Positions 38,001 through 53,000 of a stretch of DNA of 64,000 nucleotides are shown in pieces (positions within the stretch are counted from its first letter, which is position 1; each line of letters starts with the position of its first letter). The notes under the pieces are model-generated. The model searched no databases, was not told where the DNA came from, and saw nothing but the letters and a program-made list of their open reading frames with translations. Origin of the DNA: Prostheceraeus crozeri (Eukaryota > Platyhelminthes > Polycladida > Euryleptidae); assembly GCA_907163375.1 (NCBI GenBank), contig CAJQUW010012648.1, positions 184,199 to 248,198 on the forward strand. Direction: 5' to 3'. The position numbers and the translations under genes are program-made.

Positions 38001-41000
38001 TTTGACTTCTTTAATGAAGATGATTAAATCAAGAATAATTTAAGTCCGCAGCTTATGATAGATGAACCATTTATACCAAATGTTAAAAGATCACCATTCG
38101 TATTTCTCACGTTGATAGCGGCAGGTGTAAGGACACAATGTCATTTGCATAGAATGTTTGAGTTCAATACCCTCAACTGGTTGTGGAATTCTACAACACC
38201 AGGGGGTATGACAACAGGAAATGAAATCGTCATGGTTTCTAATGAAGCATTTCCGAAGTATCTGTTTCTCCTTTTATCATCGACGAGCTGAAACAGTGAT
38301 TATCAGCAACTTCACATTCATGTCGTAATCTGAAGAAATGTTAAACAGTTTGGTGGTCAGGCCGCCCCCTCTGTCGGCATAGCAGCGCTCGTAGCCATCG
38401 CTCAGCGATACCTCGGTGACTCTGACAGCCGATGGATGCATGCCAAATTTAGACCCGATCTAGGTTCGATCCCAGGTCTATAGAAGGCAGTGCAAGCACT
38501 CTACCACTAGAACACCACGACAGGTGGATATTAGATGACCGTCTGATCGTAAGACTCTCAGCGTCAACCCGTTGACAGGTAGCCGTCGTAGATTCTTGAT
38601 GATCAGTTATCTGATTGAATCAGCTCTAACAATGAAGTTCACAACATCATTGTTTCAGATATTTGAAATGCATCAGCGAATTTCAGATAGGCCTATCAAG
38701 TGTAAGAACTTCTTGAAGACAGTATTTTGCGTGGAACTAAACGCGCGGCTCGATTGAATAAAGACATAATTCAACGCGAAATGTAATTCCTCAGACTTTC
38801 AAACCTTTCTGCACCCGCACCAATACAACAGATGATCAGAAGATAATCGATTATAGTTGATTTTTGCAGATTTCATTATTCTTTGATTATATAGCTTATC
38901 TATCCCGCTATGTGCAAATGTGTGCTTGTTAGTCTATCCATTATGTCTTGGAATTGTATAAGATTGTCTTCGTTGATCAAGCTGCCATCTTCAATCACTG
39001 TAATTGCATGAATCTTGACATTTTCACTTTTACCAAATTGATTGTTTTATTATAAAATGTATCATGAAATATGTATTCGCTCTTGATATTCTATTTATAT
39101 TGTCATCAAAGTGTGCTTTGAATCATCACCTTTATCTGGTAGCGACAGATTATCAAAGCTTGGATTATAAAGTGTCTATACTATCAATTGCTTTGTTGTG
39201 ACAGTTATATTGAAACTAATGACTAGAACAAGTCATACTTAGCAGTCTGGCACCTTGACTTCGTTTGTAGAAACATTCTGAAGACGATTCCACTGATTCA
39301 TCCCTTTCAAATTCCTAACTGATGAGCGGAGATAGTAATTACAAAATTAATTGAGTAGTAGTATAAAAGATTAAGGATTGGTGCACTTCACAGGACACAA
39401 GATCGTAAATAATTCGCATTGGCAACAGTTTACTTAATAGGTAAGCGAGGTAGTGCGACCAAAAGATTCAAGAACACTCGAAGACAAGCAGGGTCTATCA
39501 TTCTTTCCATTAAGCCTGTCTCTGGACGTACAAATGGGTAGAAAGAATTATACACTCAATCTGTACAATGTTTTGAAGTGCGCAAATGGGCGATAGCTCC
39601 ATTGAAATTGTGTTTTTTTTTGCCGAACAAGTATGACACGAGATTATGATACTTGGTTAATGAAAATAACGGTTCCTGTAATTCTAACTGCTGAGATTTT
39701 TTTGTCACGCAGTGTCCGAGTTATAGAGGGCGATGAAGTCACTTATACAGCCATGAGACTTTGGTGGATGAAGCCTTAAACTGATTTGTATTTGCTAGCA
39801 TATTGAAATACTGCTCACTATAATCCGCATTTCATAAGTTTACTGTTATTCATGACAATGAGGAAATTCAATGCAACATGCACATTACACAATGATTATG
39901 TGTGACTCACTCTTGTTGAGTGAAGATGAAATGTCATTTTTCCCATTATTACCTCAGTGAGGCTGTACTAAGCTAAATATTTTAGATCGTAACCTTCCAC
40001 GATTATGCGAAAGATGTTGTCTTGGATTGAAAAAAATGAAGAGAAGTAAAACCAAGTTAATGATGATATTTCAATGATTTATAAACAAATAATTTGATGA
40101 ATTGTCTGTTCAAAGAATTAATTGGTCTGCAATACCCTTATTTCATTCATTTTTTATTGAACAGTTTCACTATCACAGTTTTATACACACTTCAGTGACC
40201 TGAAAATCTAAAGAGAATGATAACTATCAAGTCAATACAAGACACCAACACCCTTGATTTCCCCGACCTCACTCGCCCGACCCAGGAATCGAACCGAAAT
40301 CCGCGGTGGGGGCAGACTCTCACCTTCTTCACCAGGCTACGCTGACGGTTCAAGAGGAATGCGAGTGAAGGCAGAAGTCATCTTCAAGTGATATCGACAG
40401 CTTATTGTCCTATTATTATTGACAGAATACTGCCAGCATTCATGTTGTAGCGAGACAGCATATCAGCATGTCATTCGACTACGTCACACAGCAGATTGAC
40501 AACAAAGGTCTGTAGGAGTGAATTGAATATCTAAGGAGAATGATAACTATTAAGTCAATACAAGACACCAACACCCTTGATTTCCCGACCGCCCTCGCTC
40601 GACCTAGGAATCGAACCGAATTCCGCGGTGGAGACGAGGACGCACCTTCTTCAATAGTAATAGGACTATAGTAGTCCTATAATAGTATTACTATAATAGT
40701 AAATAGGACAGTAAGCTGTCGATATCACTTGGAGATGATATCTGCCTTCACTCGCATTCCTTTTGAACCATCCGCGTGACCTAGTGAAAAAAGGCGAGTT
40801 GTCAATGTCACTTCAATGACCTGCATATTCGTATATCTCGTAAGGTTTGAAATTTACGAAAATGCATGTTCAGCTCAGATCTCAAATCGTTAACCCTGAC
40901 AATGAATGCGTTAAGTCTGGTAAAATTATCATTAAATTATCATGCAGTTATTTGGTTATCCTTTCCCTTCCGTGATTATTACATGTTTGTCGTTTAGTAT

Positions 41001-44000
41001 TGAGAAATGTAACCTGTTAAAGATCGTTATTCCAATTGTCACATTGACATTGTCTTGCAGATGCTGCCATTCACGAATAATCGCCAACAAACTTCCCTTG
41101 ATTTTCCTGCGGTTAGTCGACAGACTGGGATGACTTATAACCCTGATGGAAGTAAGTTCACTATGTTTTCTCAAGCAGCCAACTGCTGTATTCCGATGAC
41201 CAGTAGGTTCAAGCTATACCTGTGGTGGCAGTATCGGTAGCAGAATTCTTTGAAATGATCTGTAATTCAAATCCTGATGTGACTAAGATCTTGTTAGATT
41301 GCTATCATCGATTTGATCAGTAATTAGAACTTCTCTTGAATAAAACAAGAATTCGAATCTCTACAGAGGAATTGACGCATTCTTCCCTTTGAATGACTGC
41401 TCTCTGAGATCTACCTGAAAGATCTCATGAAGTTGAGCATTATTTAATCCCTGCTTTCATAATGCAATAGATTTGATAAGCTCCTCGAACCCAAACTCTG
41501 TACGGTTGTTATGACGACGTTAACTCCATGATGGTAATGAAGGAGTTTTCTTGACGTCCTTTTCTCCGACATCTTCAACAGTTATAATTATCGGAGACGT
41601 CAGCTGTGATCTCAACGTCTTCACAGCGGCATAAATATCGTGTTCGATGAGAAATCGATATGAACGAATACGTTACAGAAACTATTGTCGAATTTGGGAT
41701 TTGAGAACACACAATTAAAGACTTGTCTGTTATCTACATCTACATACATCTACCGGGTTTGCAAGCCATCTACTTTATGTACTCACCTGATCATAGGTTT
41801 TGCTGACACATGCTGATTATAGAAGAGAAATATTCATATTTCAATAACGGATTATTTGCCACTGCACCAGGGGTAGGTGCAATCAATAGATTCCACTGGA
41901 TAAATTTTGCGACGGAATCAATCACATGCCGAATGACCACTAACCACATGTGCTTGATCACTAACCAATTGGAACATCAGCCGCAAGGAATTATTCGTTT
42001 GATGACTTCCTCTTAAATACGACGATCAAACCTTGTTCTCAAAGACGGTAGCAGTGCCGAGCATGCTTTGGGTAGGTTATGTAAGTGGTTGATCTCTTAC
42101 CCAATTCGTTATGTGAAAATCGTGGAATAAAACAGGATACCATCAACCTCCAGGAAGAAAAGTCGACGCTAACTTACCGCCTTGTCATGGATTTGCAGCT
42201 ACTCTTAGATTCCCAATACCTTTTCGCAAGTTCTTCTTTATGTCAATGAATATCAATGAACATCAAATATATTCACTATTTACACATTATCAACGCGGAA
42301 CAACTTAAATTCCATGTTGTCAGTCATCTGATTAACCTAGTCCCTTAAAAGAGAAAATTCGGATGTCTGTGTTATTGAAGACTCACTATTACGCTATCCG
42401 TTTCTTGAGAAGCCATATCCATCGCCAGAACATGTCACAGATATTTTGAAAAACGCTCTGTCGTTTTGAGTATTTTGATAGGCATTAATTGATTGATAAA
42501 ATAATTGAATGTATGCATTCTATTCTGGTAGCGGCCGACCATTTGTACATTGTCTATTGTGTCGACATGAACACACACGCCGTTGTCGTGGTAGATAACC
42601 ACTAAATCAGATGAAACAATTGTCTCTTTTAAACTCAACTGTTGACCTGTCACCAGTGTATGATGCATAAACATTCATTAACCGATCGTCACTCACCAGT
42701 TCTAAAGAAAATTAAGAGGAATACTTCAGTGTTAAGAAATTATTTTTTTCTCAATTCGCTTAATGAACAGGAATCTGAGTCTACGGACTATCCGTTAAAT
42801 GACACAAAAGAAAATATTGAGAAATTCATCGATAGGAACATTCCTAACTCATTTATCTGATTGCTCAAAATAATATTTTCCTGTGTTCGACATTTTCAAA
42901 GTTGTCATGAAATCTATCATTCTGTTGCCATAGCCTATGAAACAACGATTTCAATAGTCAAATCTTCCTTTTCAGAAGGTCAATACAGATCGGCAGAGTC
43001 ATTGGAAAGCAGTTGAGTAGCTTGAGATGGCTGAACACATTTCTCCAGCTTATCACACTGCTTTAGCGCAACGCTATTAAGTTCTACATACAAAACTTGC
43101 TTGAATATTTAGCTCATTGCCAGTTTCATCCTCAACTAGGTCATACCCATCACATTAACTTATGAAAATCCATCTTCAAATCATTCAGCTCATTAAGTTG
43201 ATATTCAATAGAACCCCTATAATTTTGTCGTTGCAAGATGTTAAGGCAGTAAACCTCTAAAGTGAATAACAGGCATCATTATTTGAATTAACAAATGAAC
43301 ACTGGAGATATCAAAATCAGTTATCCGCTCCATCAAAAGTACCACTATTATCTAAACAATGGATATACCGCTAGGTAATGAGGCCGACCCATGTCGTGAA
43401 GGACCCTTTTGTCAGTAGCATTTTATGCCAACCAAAATTTGATGAAGAATTAAGCCCCATACTCTCTGTGTAAGTACTGTGACTGAAATTACATTCTCCA
43501 TGATCAATAGACCAGCTGACATGGCTGAGTAGTACTTGCATCAGAGTGTGCCAACTGACATGGCTGAATGGGACTTGCATCAGAATGTACCAGCTGACAT
43601 GGCTGAGTGGGACTTGCATCAGAGTGTGCCAGCTGACATGGCTGAGTGGGACTTGCATCAGAATGTACCAGCTGACATGGCTGAGTGGGACTTGCATCAG
43701 AATGTACCAGCTGACATGGCTGAGTGGGACTTGCATCAGAATGTACCAGCTGACATGGCTGAGTGGGACTTGCATCAGAGTGTGCCAACTGACATGGCTG
43801 AGTGGGACTTGCATCAGAGTGTGCCAGCTGACATGGCTGAGTGGGACTTGCATCAGAATGTACCAGCTGACATGGCTGAGTGGGACTTGCATCAGAATGT
43901 ACCAGCTGACATGGCTGAGTGGAACTTGCATCAGAGTGTGCCAACTGACATGGCTGAGTGGGACTTGCATCAGAATGTGCCAGTTGACATGTCGGAGTGG

Positions 44001-47000
44001 GACTTGCATCAGAATGTACCAGCTGACATGGCTGAGTGGGACTTGCATCAGAATGTACCAGCTGACATGGCTGAGTGGGATTTGCATCAGAGTGTGCCAG
44101 CTGACATGGCTGAGTGGGACTTGCATCAGAATGTACCAGCTGACATGGCTGAGTGGGACTTGCATCAGAGTGTGCCAGCTGACATGACTGAGTGGGACTT
44201 GCATCAGAATATACCAGCTGACATGGCTGAGTGGGACTTGCATCAGAGTGTGCCAACTGACATGGCTGAGTGGGACTTGCATCAGAGTGTGCCAACTGAC
44301 ATGGCTGAGTGGGACTTGCATCAGAATGTACCAGCTGACATGGCTGAGTGGGACTTGCATCAGAATGTACCAGCTGACATGGCTGAGTGGGACTTGCATC
44401 AGAGTGTGCCAGCTGACATGACTGAGTGGGACTTTCATCGGAGTGTGCCAGCTGACATGGCTGAGTGGGACTAGCATCAGAGTGTGCCAACTGACATGGC
44501 TGAGTGGGACTTGCATCAGAATGTATCACCTGACATGGCTGAGTGGGACTTGCATCAGAATATACCAGCTGACATGGCTGAGTGGGACTTGCATCAGAGT
44601 GTGCCAACTGACATGGCTGAGTGGGACTTGCATCAGAATGTACCAGCTGACATGGCTGAGTGGGACTTGCATCAGAGTGTGCCAGCTGACATGGCTGAGT
44701 GGGACTTGCATCAGAGTGTGCCAGCTGACATGGCTGAGTGGGACTTGCATCAGAGTGTGCCAACTGACATGGCTGAGTGGGACTTGCATCAGAATGTACC
44801 ACCTGACATGGCTGAGTGGGACTTGCATCAGAATGTACCAGCTGACATGGCTGAGTGGGACTAGCATCAGAGTGTGCCAACTGACATGGCTGAGTGGGAC
44901 TTGCATCAGAATTGATTCCATCGGAATTTGTTGACATGTTTTCTGTTAATGCATGTAAATTCATGGTCATGCTAAACTTCAGCAGCTTGAATTAAAATGT
45001 CAGTTGTGTTGATGAACATTGACTGGTATGACTGTTTTGTAATCTGCTCATCTATAATTGTTTCAATCTTCTTCAATGAATATTCACTGTGAGAATCTTT
45101 TTCTTCCACAGCATCGTGCGGTTGATGATACATGCTAAGCATCCTACTTCTTTACTCACAAGTGTTATCGGTAGATCGAGAATTCGGTGTGTGCTAATAA
45201 TTACTGAGAAGATGGAAACATTGAACAGACAAATTCACATTCATAAACTTGTTAAATGCAGCACCTGTAGATTGTAAACTAAGTAATGAGTCTAAAGCGT
45301 TTCAAGGAACTGCGTCAGCGGTCTGAAGTCTAAATATGAATCACTCTGTGCGGTCATCATGGTCCATGCCATTCATAATTCGATGGGAATATGTCCTGAT
45401 TCGAAGTTTGAAATCAAAGTTAATTCACGTAGTGCAGTTCTGCCATCAATGAGGGCTCTTGACCAAGTGCTGATGTATTTAGCCCCAAGATTCTATGTCT
45501 CAGATCGAAGCACAAGATGAACTAAGTGAATTTCATTCTGTTATTGTGTTTGACTGCATGAACCACACCGTGGTCTTGTATCAGTTTCCCTGTATGCGTG
45601 ACTTTACCATAATTGTACCGACGTAGATATTCTTGCCTAATTCGCATTTCCTCTATCACTAAAACCGCATTGGCCGAAAGTTGTGACGACTAACACAAAT
45701 GCGAAGATCTTTTTTGCAAGTGTATGAGCTGGAATAGGTTGGAAGAAACCCTGCGAGTTCACATGTATATTCAAATCTACTTAATTTCCCTTACATGACT
45801 TTAGAGTTTCCTGCAACGCGCAGAGTACATATATATACATATGTAAAGGAGTGAGTTTTCATGATCAGATTGCTGTCATGCATTCATTGTTCGATGGTCT
45901 TCGCGGTATTCCCTCCAAAGTCCACTGTGACGATTCCTTCACCAATATCTTTGTTAGGCTCTCTGATTTCGTGATATTTTTTCTGCATAAGGACAAAGTA
46001 TTTCGCTTGAGATAAAGTTTCCGTAAATACCGGTATGCAGGTTTGAGTTCATTGAGTGATTCTATCGTTTTTGTTGATGCAGTTTGTCAGACACTTGAGT
46101 AAAGTTGGTTTATTTATGCTCAAAAAATTATTTAGTTTGTCAAAATTAAGCACTTACACAATGATTATAAAGATTGCAGAGTGCCAGTTCGCCTGGGCAA
46201 TGAATAGAAAGATGTCCTCAGACTTGAACAATTTAAGCACAACAATTCCTTGGCAGCTGTAGACGCTGCCCTACAAGGGCTCGTCAGGCTGGCTTGGAAT
46301 GGCCCGACCTAGCTCAAAATATCTAGAATGGCTGAACAAGCGGGAGGACTGCACAACAGGCTGATCTGCGTTTGTACTTACGGGCAATCTCCATGTAGCG
46401 CTGGCCATCGGTCAGATTACAAATGTAAATAAGTTACGACAACAGTACGAGTATCTGAGTCAAAGTGTGAGGTGTCTACTCAATAGCGAGTATTACTTAT
46501 TGAGTAACCCATTACACCGTGGTAATCTCCATTATATCTTCCAGAATGAATATTAGCTCGCTTCTACGGTATGCATGGACGGCTTCAGTATACATGTAGA
46601 GCAATGTTTGTTTATAGATTTGAGGCATAATCTTCGCGCCGTAACGCTTTCAAAGTTGATAGGCAAAAAGCATAGCTTTATCCTCCTCGTATTCATGTTG
46701 TGTTAGTTCACCCGTTTTTCGAACTCGTATCATCGCAAATGGTATTCTGCTCATTTTTCAGCCCTTACTCATGGTTACGGCCCAGCCGTAGAAGACGAAA
46801 CCCTATCTCGTGAAGTGCGACCAGGAGCAGTCGCTCATTCAAACTTTTATCCCGGTGGGGTTCCCAAGACTCCTGCTGTTCTTTCTCCAAGTTATAAAGT
46901 CGCTGCCTATGAGGAACGTCCAATCACTCCAATGAAGAATACCAACATCTACGACCTCAAATACAACGAGATGGAGTTCAAAGATGGTACACGTGCTCCC

Positions 47001-50000
47001 AAAAAATTCGATCCTTGTGAGAACTTTCGTTTCAAATTACCAGTTCCGTTCGAGTTCTGGCCATTCGTTGAGAAGTTTGAGTTAATTCTTGCTGACGGAT
47101 TGGTTCTGCTTAACTAACATAACCATTGCAATTTAATAACCTAACAGCTTGTTAGAATTTGATAACACAGGCGCTAGCGCTGATAACAAGCTATCAAAAG
47201 GGAGATTACGTATAGTAAATCTTCGCGTTTGGATTGCAGTATTTCCTATGGTTGATATCGATGCATTCTCGCTACTGCTTACTCTAATTCACGAGTTTCA
47301 CTTACTTTTGTTGCCAATCAACAGTATAAGCTGAATTTTTTATGCTCTATTCATTGCTAAATATAACAAAGTTGCAACCTTGCTGTTAAAGTCAGGACAT
47401 CAACTCCCCGGCATGTGCACTGTGAGGTAGAGCTTTATACCTGGAAAAGAGTTATCGTAGAAAGTTGCCAAAGTAGACATTGCCATCCGTGGGTCTATTC
47501 TACAGTGATTTCTGACTCAGTGTAATGAGCTGAATAGATTTCTGAGTAATTTAGATACTGTTTTGTGCTATAGTCCTGTTTAGATGGTTGGATAGCTCAG
47601 TTGGCTAAAGTGCACACTTCGGTGCTGAAATGCAGAAAGTTCAGGGTTCGAGTCTGACCGTCAGGAGAAGTACTGCTGCTCTCACCAGATTCTAACCATA
47701 ACCTGATAAGAGTTCCCATTGTATGAAAACTGCCCCATACCTAAACTGGACTCGTGTCTCAAATGGACAGTATTGTAATCATACATGTAGGTTGCAGGAA
47801 TTCTAGAAAGAATATACAGAAGTTCACTGACTGACTACAAGCAATCAATTTAGCAAACTTTTGATTCTTCACAGTTTTTCTGTGTCTTGAAAGTGGCAGC
47901 TAGAGGCAGGGCACAGTGTCACCGAGCTGTGAGCTAATTACTTGCTGCTGTGATTCGTATCAAGTGATTCTGATCACTAAGACTCATAAGCAGACCAATT
48001 TTACCAGGGCAAGTCTCACTCGCATTGATTTGTCAAAGTTAAGATTGTACGCTCTTATATGCAAGGAAAAAATTCTACGATAAGTCAATCACTGGATTGA
48101 CACTGTGCAGCGATGTTTGAAATCCAGGAATTCGAAGAATAGTGCGGCAGCTAGAGCGAGTTTCTGCAGGGAACGAGGCCGAAAATGAGACTTTCATAGA
48201 ATGATGTACACCTATGCCCACTACGAATCTGCGCGTCTGCCGCGTTATGGTTAGGTCCTCTTCTTGGCAGACAGGATCAAAGAATAACATATGTTAATCC
48301 AATGGGAGGCAGATTGTTGTTAAAATGATATTTTCTATGTTTTCTCTTAATAAGTAACAAGTCTAGACCCATGAATTTTTTAGCATAGAATGTCATCATG
48401 TCAATTCTTACCACTTGCATGTGCCATTATCATATTCCTGATAGGCGATGCATGCAAGAATGTGGCTAAATGTACACAGATAAAATTGCTCAAAATGCAT
48501 GTGTTTGCCTACATAGGGAGGCTTGGCAAATCTGAGTGCGTAAAAAAGAGAGTAAAAAAAATCTGAGTGCCCATAAACAGAGGTGCATGAACATGGTAAG
48601 AAATGACCTGTAGACATTCCATGTCAAAAATTGCGACTCTAGGCTTAGTACTTTTCAGTTTATAAGAGAAAACATAGAAAATTTCATTTTAACCAAAAAC
48701 TGCATTCTGCTTCCCATGTGTTTTTCTTTGATCCCGTTTGACAAGAAGAGGAACCAGGTAGAACTCGGCAGACGCGCAGATTGGTAGTAGGTAAAGGGTA
48801 CACATCATTCTGTGAAAGTCTCATTTTCGGCCTTGTTCCGAGGAGAAGCTCGCTCTAACTGCCGGACTAGAAGTGTCAGGGAATGCAATCCCGACATTAA
48901 AGTGATATTTACTGATAAGATGAATCGTTCTAATGTTGCGAAATTTCTCAAAATGTCATGAAACAGAAACTTCTAATGTTTTGCCGATCCATGCCTCTTG
49001 TGTTCAACAACAAACGAAAAATGAGAACAGGCCTGATTTGGGAATCATCAACAGGCTTAAGTCGCACATCTTCCAACTTCAGATCAAATTTCTCAATTAT
49101 CTGTTGAACAATTTGCCTAACCAGAAAGATCTGATGCCATGGCTATTGAGTTTCTACGAATACCGACCATGACTGAACTTTACAATCTACAATCATAATC
49201 GTAATCAAGGAGCTGGTTGTCTTTGCTTGCAGTAGTGTCGCATTTCTATCGTCGGAATTGGGTAATGGGTATGCGCTACTGACCCTTTAATAGAACACAT
49301 TGATGCTTTTCCAATGGCTTTGTAGCGGAAGATGTCTAAATAGAGAGAAAATACTGCAATTCAAAAACTGACAGATACGCAGAATAGTGTTCTAGTGATT
49401 TTAGTATGAATATTATTGCCCGTGCAATTACAATGAATCGCTTATGAATACATAGTTGTTAATACATCTAGCATTGCCAATATCATAAATCATTTATTAA
49501 TATATTTAGGCGTTTGATTATGCATCGCTGATTCAGAGATAAATCTCATAGGGCACTCTCAAGAATGCATTTAACCATTTTGGAATTTGCAGTTTGTTTG
49601 ATTTACGAAAATTCCAAGCACGCATTTGTGATATTTCATCATTTCATTTATATTTATTGTCCACTAATGGAAGGAAATGATCATAATTCCGACATCTGTC
49701 ATTCGGTCTTTTTGTACTCTTGATTTATTCAATCTAACTTCATTAATCTAATTGTTGATATGATGATTATTGATTAAGCATTATCATTATCCTGTTATCA
49801 TCGATGTGTGATTGGCAACGGAGATTTATTTCGATTCATTCTATGCTCGTGTGATAGATGCTAATTGATTAAACGGATGATAAACGGCCGCAGCGAATCC
49901 CTTTGGCTTTGTAACTCGGTGAACTGCGTAAGTTTGAAGTCGGAATTTCTCACTACTTATCATGCTATCATTCCTTTTTCATTTGAATATTTTGTGTGAA

Positions 50001-53000
50001 TTTTACACATAACTGCTTGAGTGCGTTTTATATTTGAAATTGTCGATTCTACGAATTGCAAGAACATCTGAACTTTTTCTTATTCGTTATCGACAATTTC
50101 AAGTTTCTGTGTTTATAACTAGTTATATGATCTGAAGTAAGCGTGATCAGTCTCTGTGTTTTGCACAAGATTGGATCGCTGCATGACTGCGATGGATCCT
50201 GATTTGCAGTCATTGTAAGTATATTTGATAATCAGACATTGCTCAAGGATCTCAAACTAAAGTTGTCGACTTCAAGTTGTAGGGATTACCTGCCATGAAC
50301 CTTTAAAAAACCATGAAATAGCACATACATGGCAATTGTATGGAGTTATTCAACACTTGTATAAGATCTACTGAGCTCATTAACCCTAGGCTATTTTGTG
50401 CTTTTGTCTGCTTTGATTTTGATGTTGTCTATGATTCAGTCATTTCCAAAATACTACTCGACAGGATTGATGCATGCTCGTTCCAATGGTGGTATAATTT
50501 TTCACCAACTCGGTCATCTTGCTCCTATAAATAGCAATTTAAAGTTTGAATTCCTCTTTCTTCAAAAACTCATTTTTTGAGTAGTTGTTTGATATTGATG
50601 GTAGATGACTTTGATAGTTGATATTTTGTGATGAGTTATAGCATCAAAGCGTCCAAAGACAATGTTGGTAATTACATGTTTGATTGCATTGGGATAGCTA
50701 AGCTTTGCTGAATACAATTCGAGCAGAGATTTTTGAAAAGTTGCATAAATTATGTAGAGTTTGCTGCTATCTCAGAAATAATACAATAATTGCACATCTA
50801 CGCAAACAAATGCATCCAAAGTACTGTGAGGCATAGTAATCTGTCCATATTATACTTAGAATCCACTTTTTGTAGCATAAAACTGACGGTATTACTTATA
50901 AATCCATTGTGAGTAGTGTTTATAAGATATTTCTATCATTATTCTTACAACAGTCAACATCGCGGTGATCAGGAAGCCTTAAGCCATGAATGAAACTTTT
51001 CTTTCGATTTTTGCTCCTTTGTGCTTCTGTGTTAAATAAGAAAAAGTTGAGTTAAAACCATATAACTGAACGCTTCGGATATTCCTCAAGGGTAATTCTC
51101 GAATGTGAAAAGAACGTTTAGATAAAGGTCAAAGTATCCTATTGGCCAAATTTGAAATTTAGATTGGTCATCAGAAATACGTAGAAACTAACAGTCATAA
51201 AAATTCAAATTCAACTATTCTACTTCAGCAGGAGCCCTACCCTCTCGGGTAAAATAGGGTTAACAATATAATGTACGTAATTGTTTGGCCATTGGATATA
51301 ATATAGTATGTCAAAAATAGCCTCTGGCTTTCTCAGGAATAAAAAAAAACAAAACAAATTTCTAAGATACCAAGCTTTCGTATTCCTTCAACAGGGTATT
51401 CAATAGAATGCACAGATGTTTTACAGCCGTAAATCAATATTCAAAATTATTACTTAGATATTTCGAACAGCTCATCAGCTACAGACAAATATAAGAAAAA
51501 CATGCATGAACTATGAAATGAAGATACAAAGCTATAATTCATATTTATACCTGCTCCTTTGGGTGATCTTTGAACTAATCTCATCCCATGATCTTCATAT
51601 TTAGTACTCCCTGTGAAAATCCATTCTTCAGGATCTGATTTCTCATCTAGATTTGCGTACCAAGTTTCAAAGGAATTCTTATTATAAAATGTAGTAGTAA
51701 AACTATTGATTACCTCACCATCTTCATTAGTAATTCTTCCCAAGAAATCTACAATTTTGCCATTATTAATAAGTTCTCTTATATCATTAATTACATCAGT
51801 AAAATATTCATTTTCATGCGTTTTTTCATTTGGATTAAACAGAGTTAGTAAAGCAGAACTATAATCTTCAATATCATCAGTTTTACCGTTGTTCATTCCT
51901 TCTAATTTTTTACCAGACATTTTAAGGAAATAAATTTATAATAACCTTCTCTGTAGTACAATTTTATATTCATTTCTTTTAGTATTTGTTTTTCTTCATT
52001 AGTAAGAAATGCTTCATTGAATAACCACCATGAGTTATTATAAGCTAAAAATATTCTAAAACTTCGTAAACATAATGGTAAATAACCAGTCTTCTCGTGT
52101 CTTTTAAATTGTGTTTTATTCTGTAATCTTCATCAAGGTCAACATATTTATGATGATAATAAAACTTAACTTACTTCTTTGGATGTGCAGGATTTGCGGA
52201 ATATGTTCTATTAGACATTCTGTTTCTTTATTCATTTTAAAGAGAATAAATTTATATATAGAACTAGAAGTTCCTACTGCGTATATATACTTCTTTAATC
52301 TTTAACTAAAGGTTTAAAAGTATTAAATGTATTTCTTAAATTATCGATATTTCTAAAAGAAGAATCGCAAAGTTGACAAAAATTTGAGTGCATTTTAAAT
52401 ATAATAAAATGATGTTAACAAATGTTGGTGGTTGTGCTTATATACCAAATGCAAAAGAATCAGAAATAGAAATAGAAAACTATATCATGAAAACTGGTGA
52501 CGTTTTATCAGGTCCATTACATCTTTCCATTTTTCCACATCAAAGTACCGAGTTAACAAATAAAAAATATTTGATACGCAGATCGAGAAATCTATGAATG
52601 AAGTTATAAAAATTAAAAGATGAAAGACGTAAACAACAGTTAGGTAAGGACAAAACGTGTGAAAATAAAAACTGATTTATCAAAACTTAATAAAAAAGAT
52701 GAAGATATAGAAAAGGTTCTATCAAAACTTCATAAAAAACTAGCGGAACAATCAAAGATCGCTATACTCTTAGCATTTAATGTAAAGTCTGCAATTCTAC
52801 AGAGTAAACAACTGGAACAGCTTTCAACAAAGAATCAAAAATTAATACGTCAATTACTAACCATCATCCAAAAAAGAATTGATGAATTAAGTACCCGCAT
52901 TACAGTACAAATGAAGTTCGTGAACAAAATGGAAAATGAAGTGAAAGCTTTCAATCAGAAGGTTAACGAAATGAAAACCCTTAAAATGAATTTAGAAAAT

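Larger units (their letters stand above)
36609..41060 (+). other. NEK11 intron 9
   Basis: A 4.5-kb intron containing at least five tRNA-derived SINE pieces (listed). The stretch 38.8-40.2 kb holds nothing I recognise. Confidence 0.55.

Noticed and set aside
31764-44910. Tandem repeats as a CRISPR array
   Set aside because: The repeats are directly tandem without unique spacers and lie in introns of an animal gene.
43371-44970. Very long open frames on both strands (up to about 488 codons)
   Set aside because: They are all readings of one 39-bp tandem repeat whose unit length is a multiple of three. Openness in several frames at once shows that it is a minisatellite, not a gene.
46815-47117. 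An independent small gene starting at the ATG at 46815
   Set aside because: The frame is open back to a strong acceptor at 46761, and phase and content fit NEK11 exon 11.
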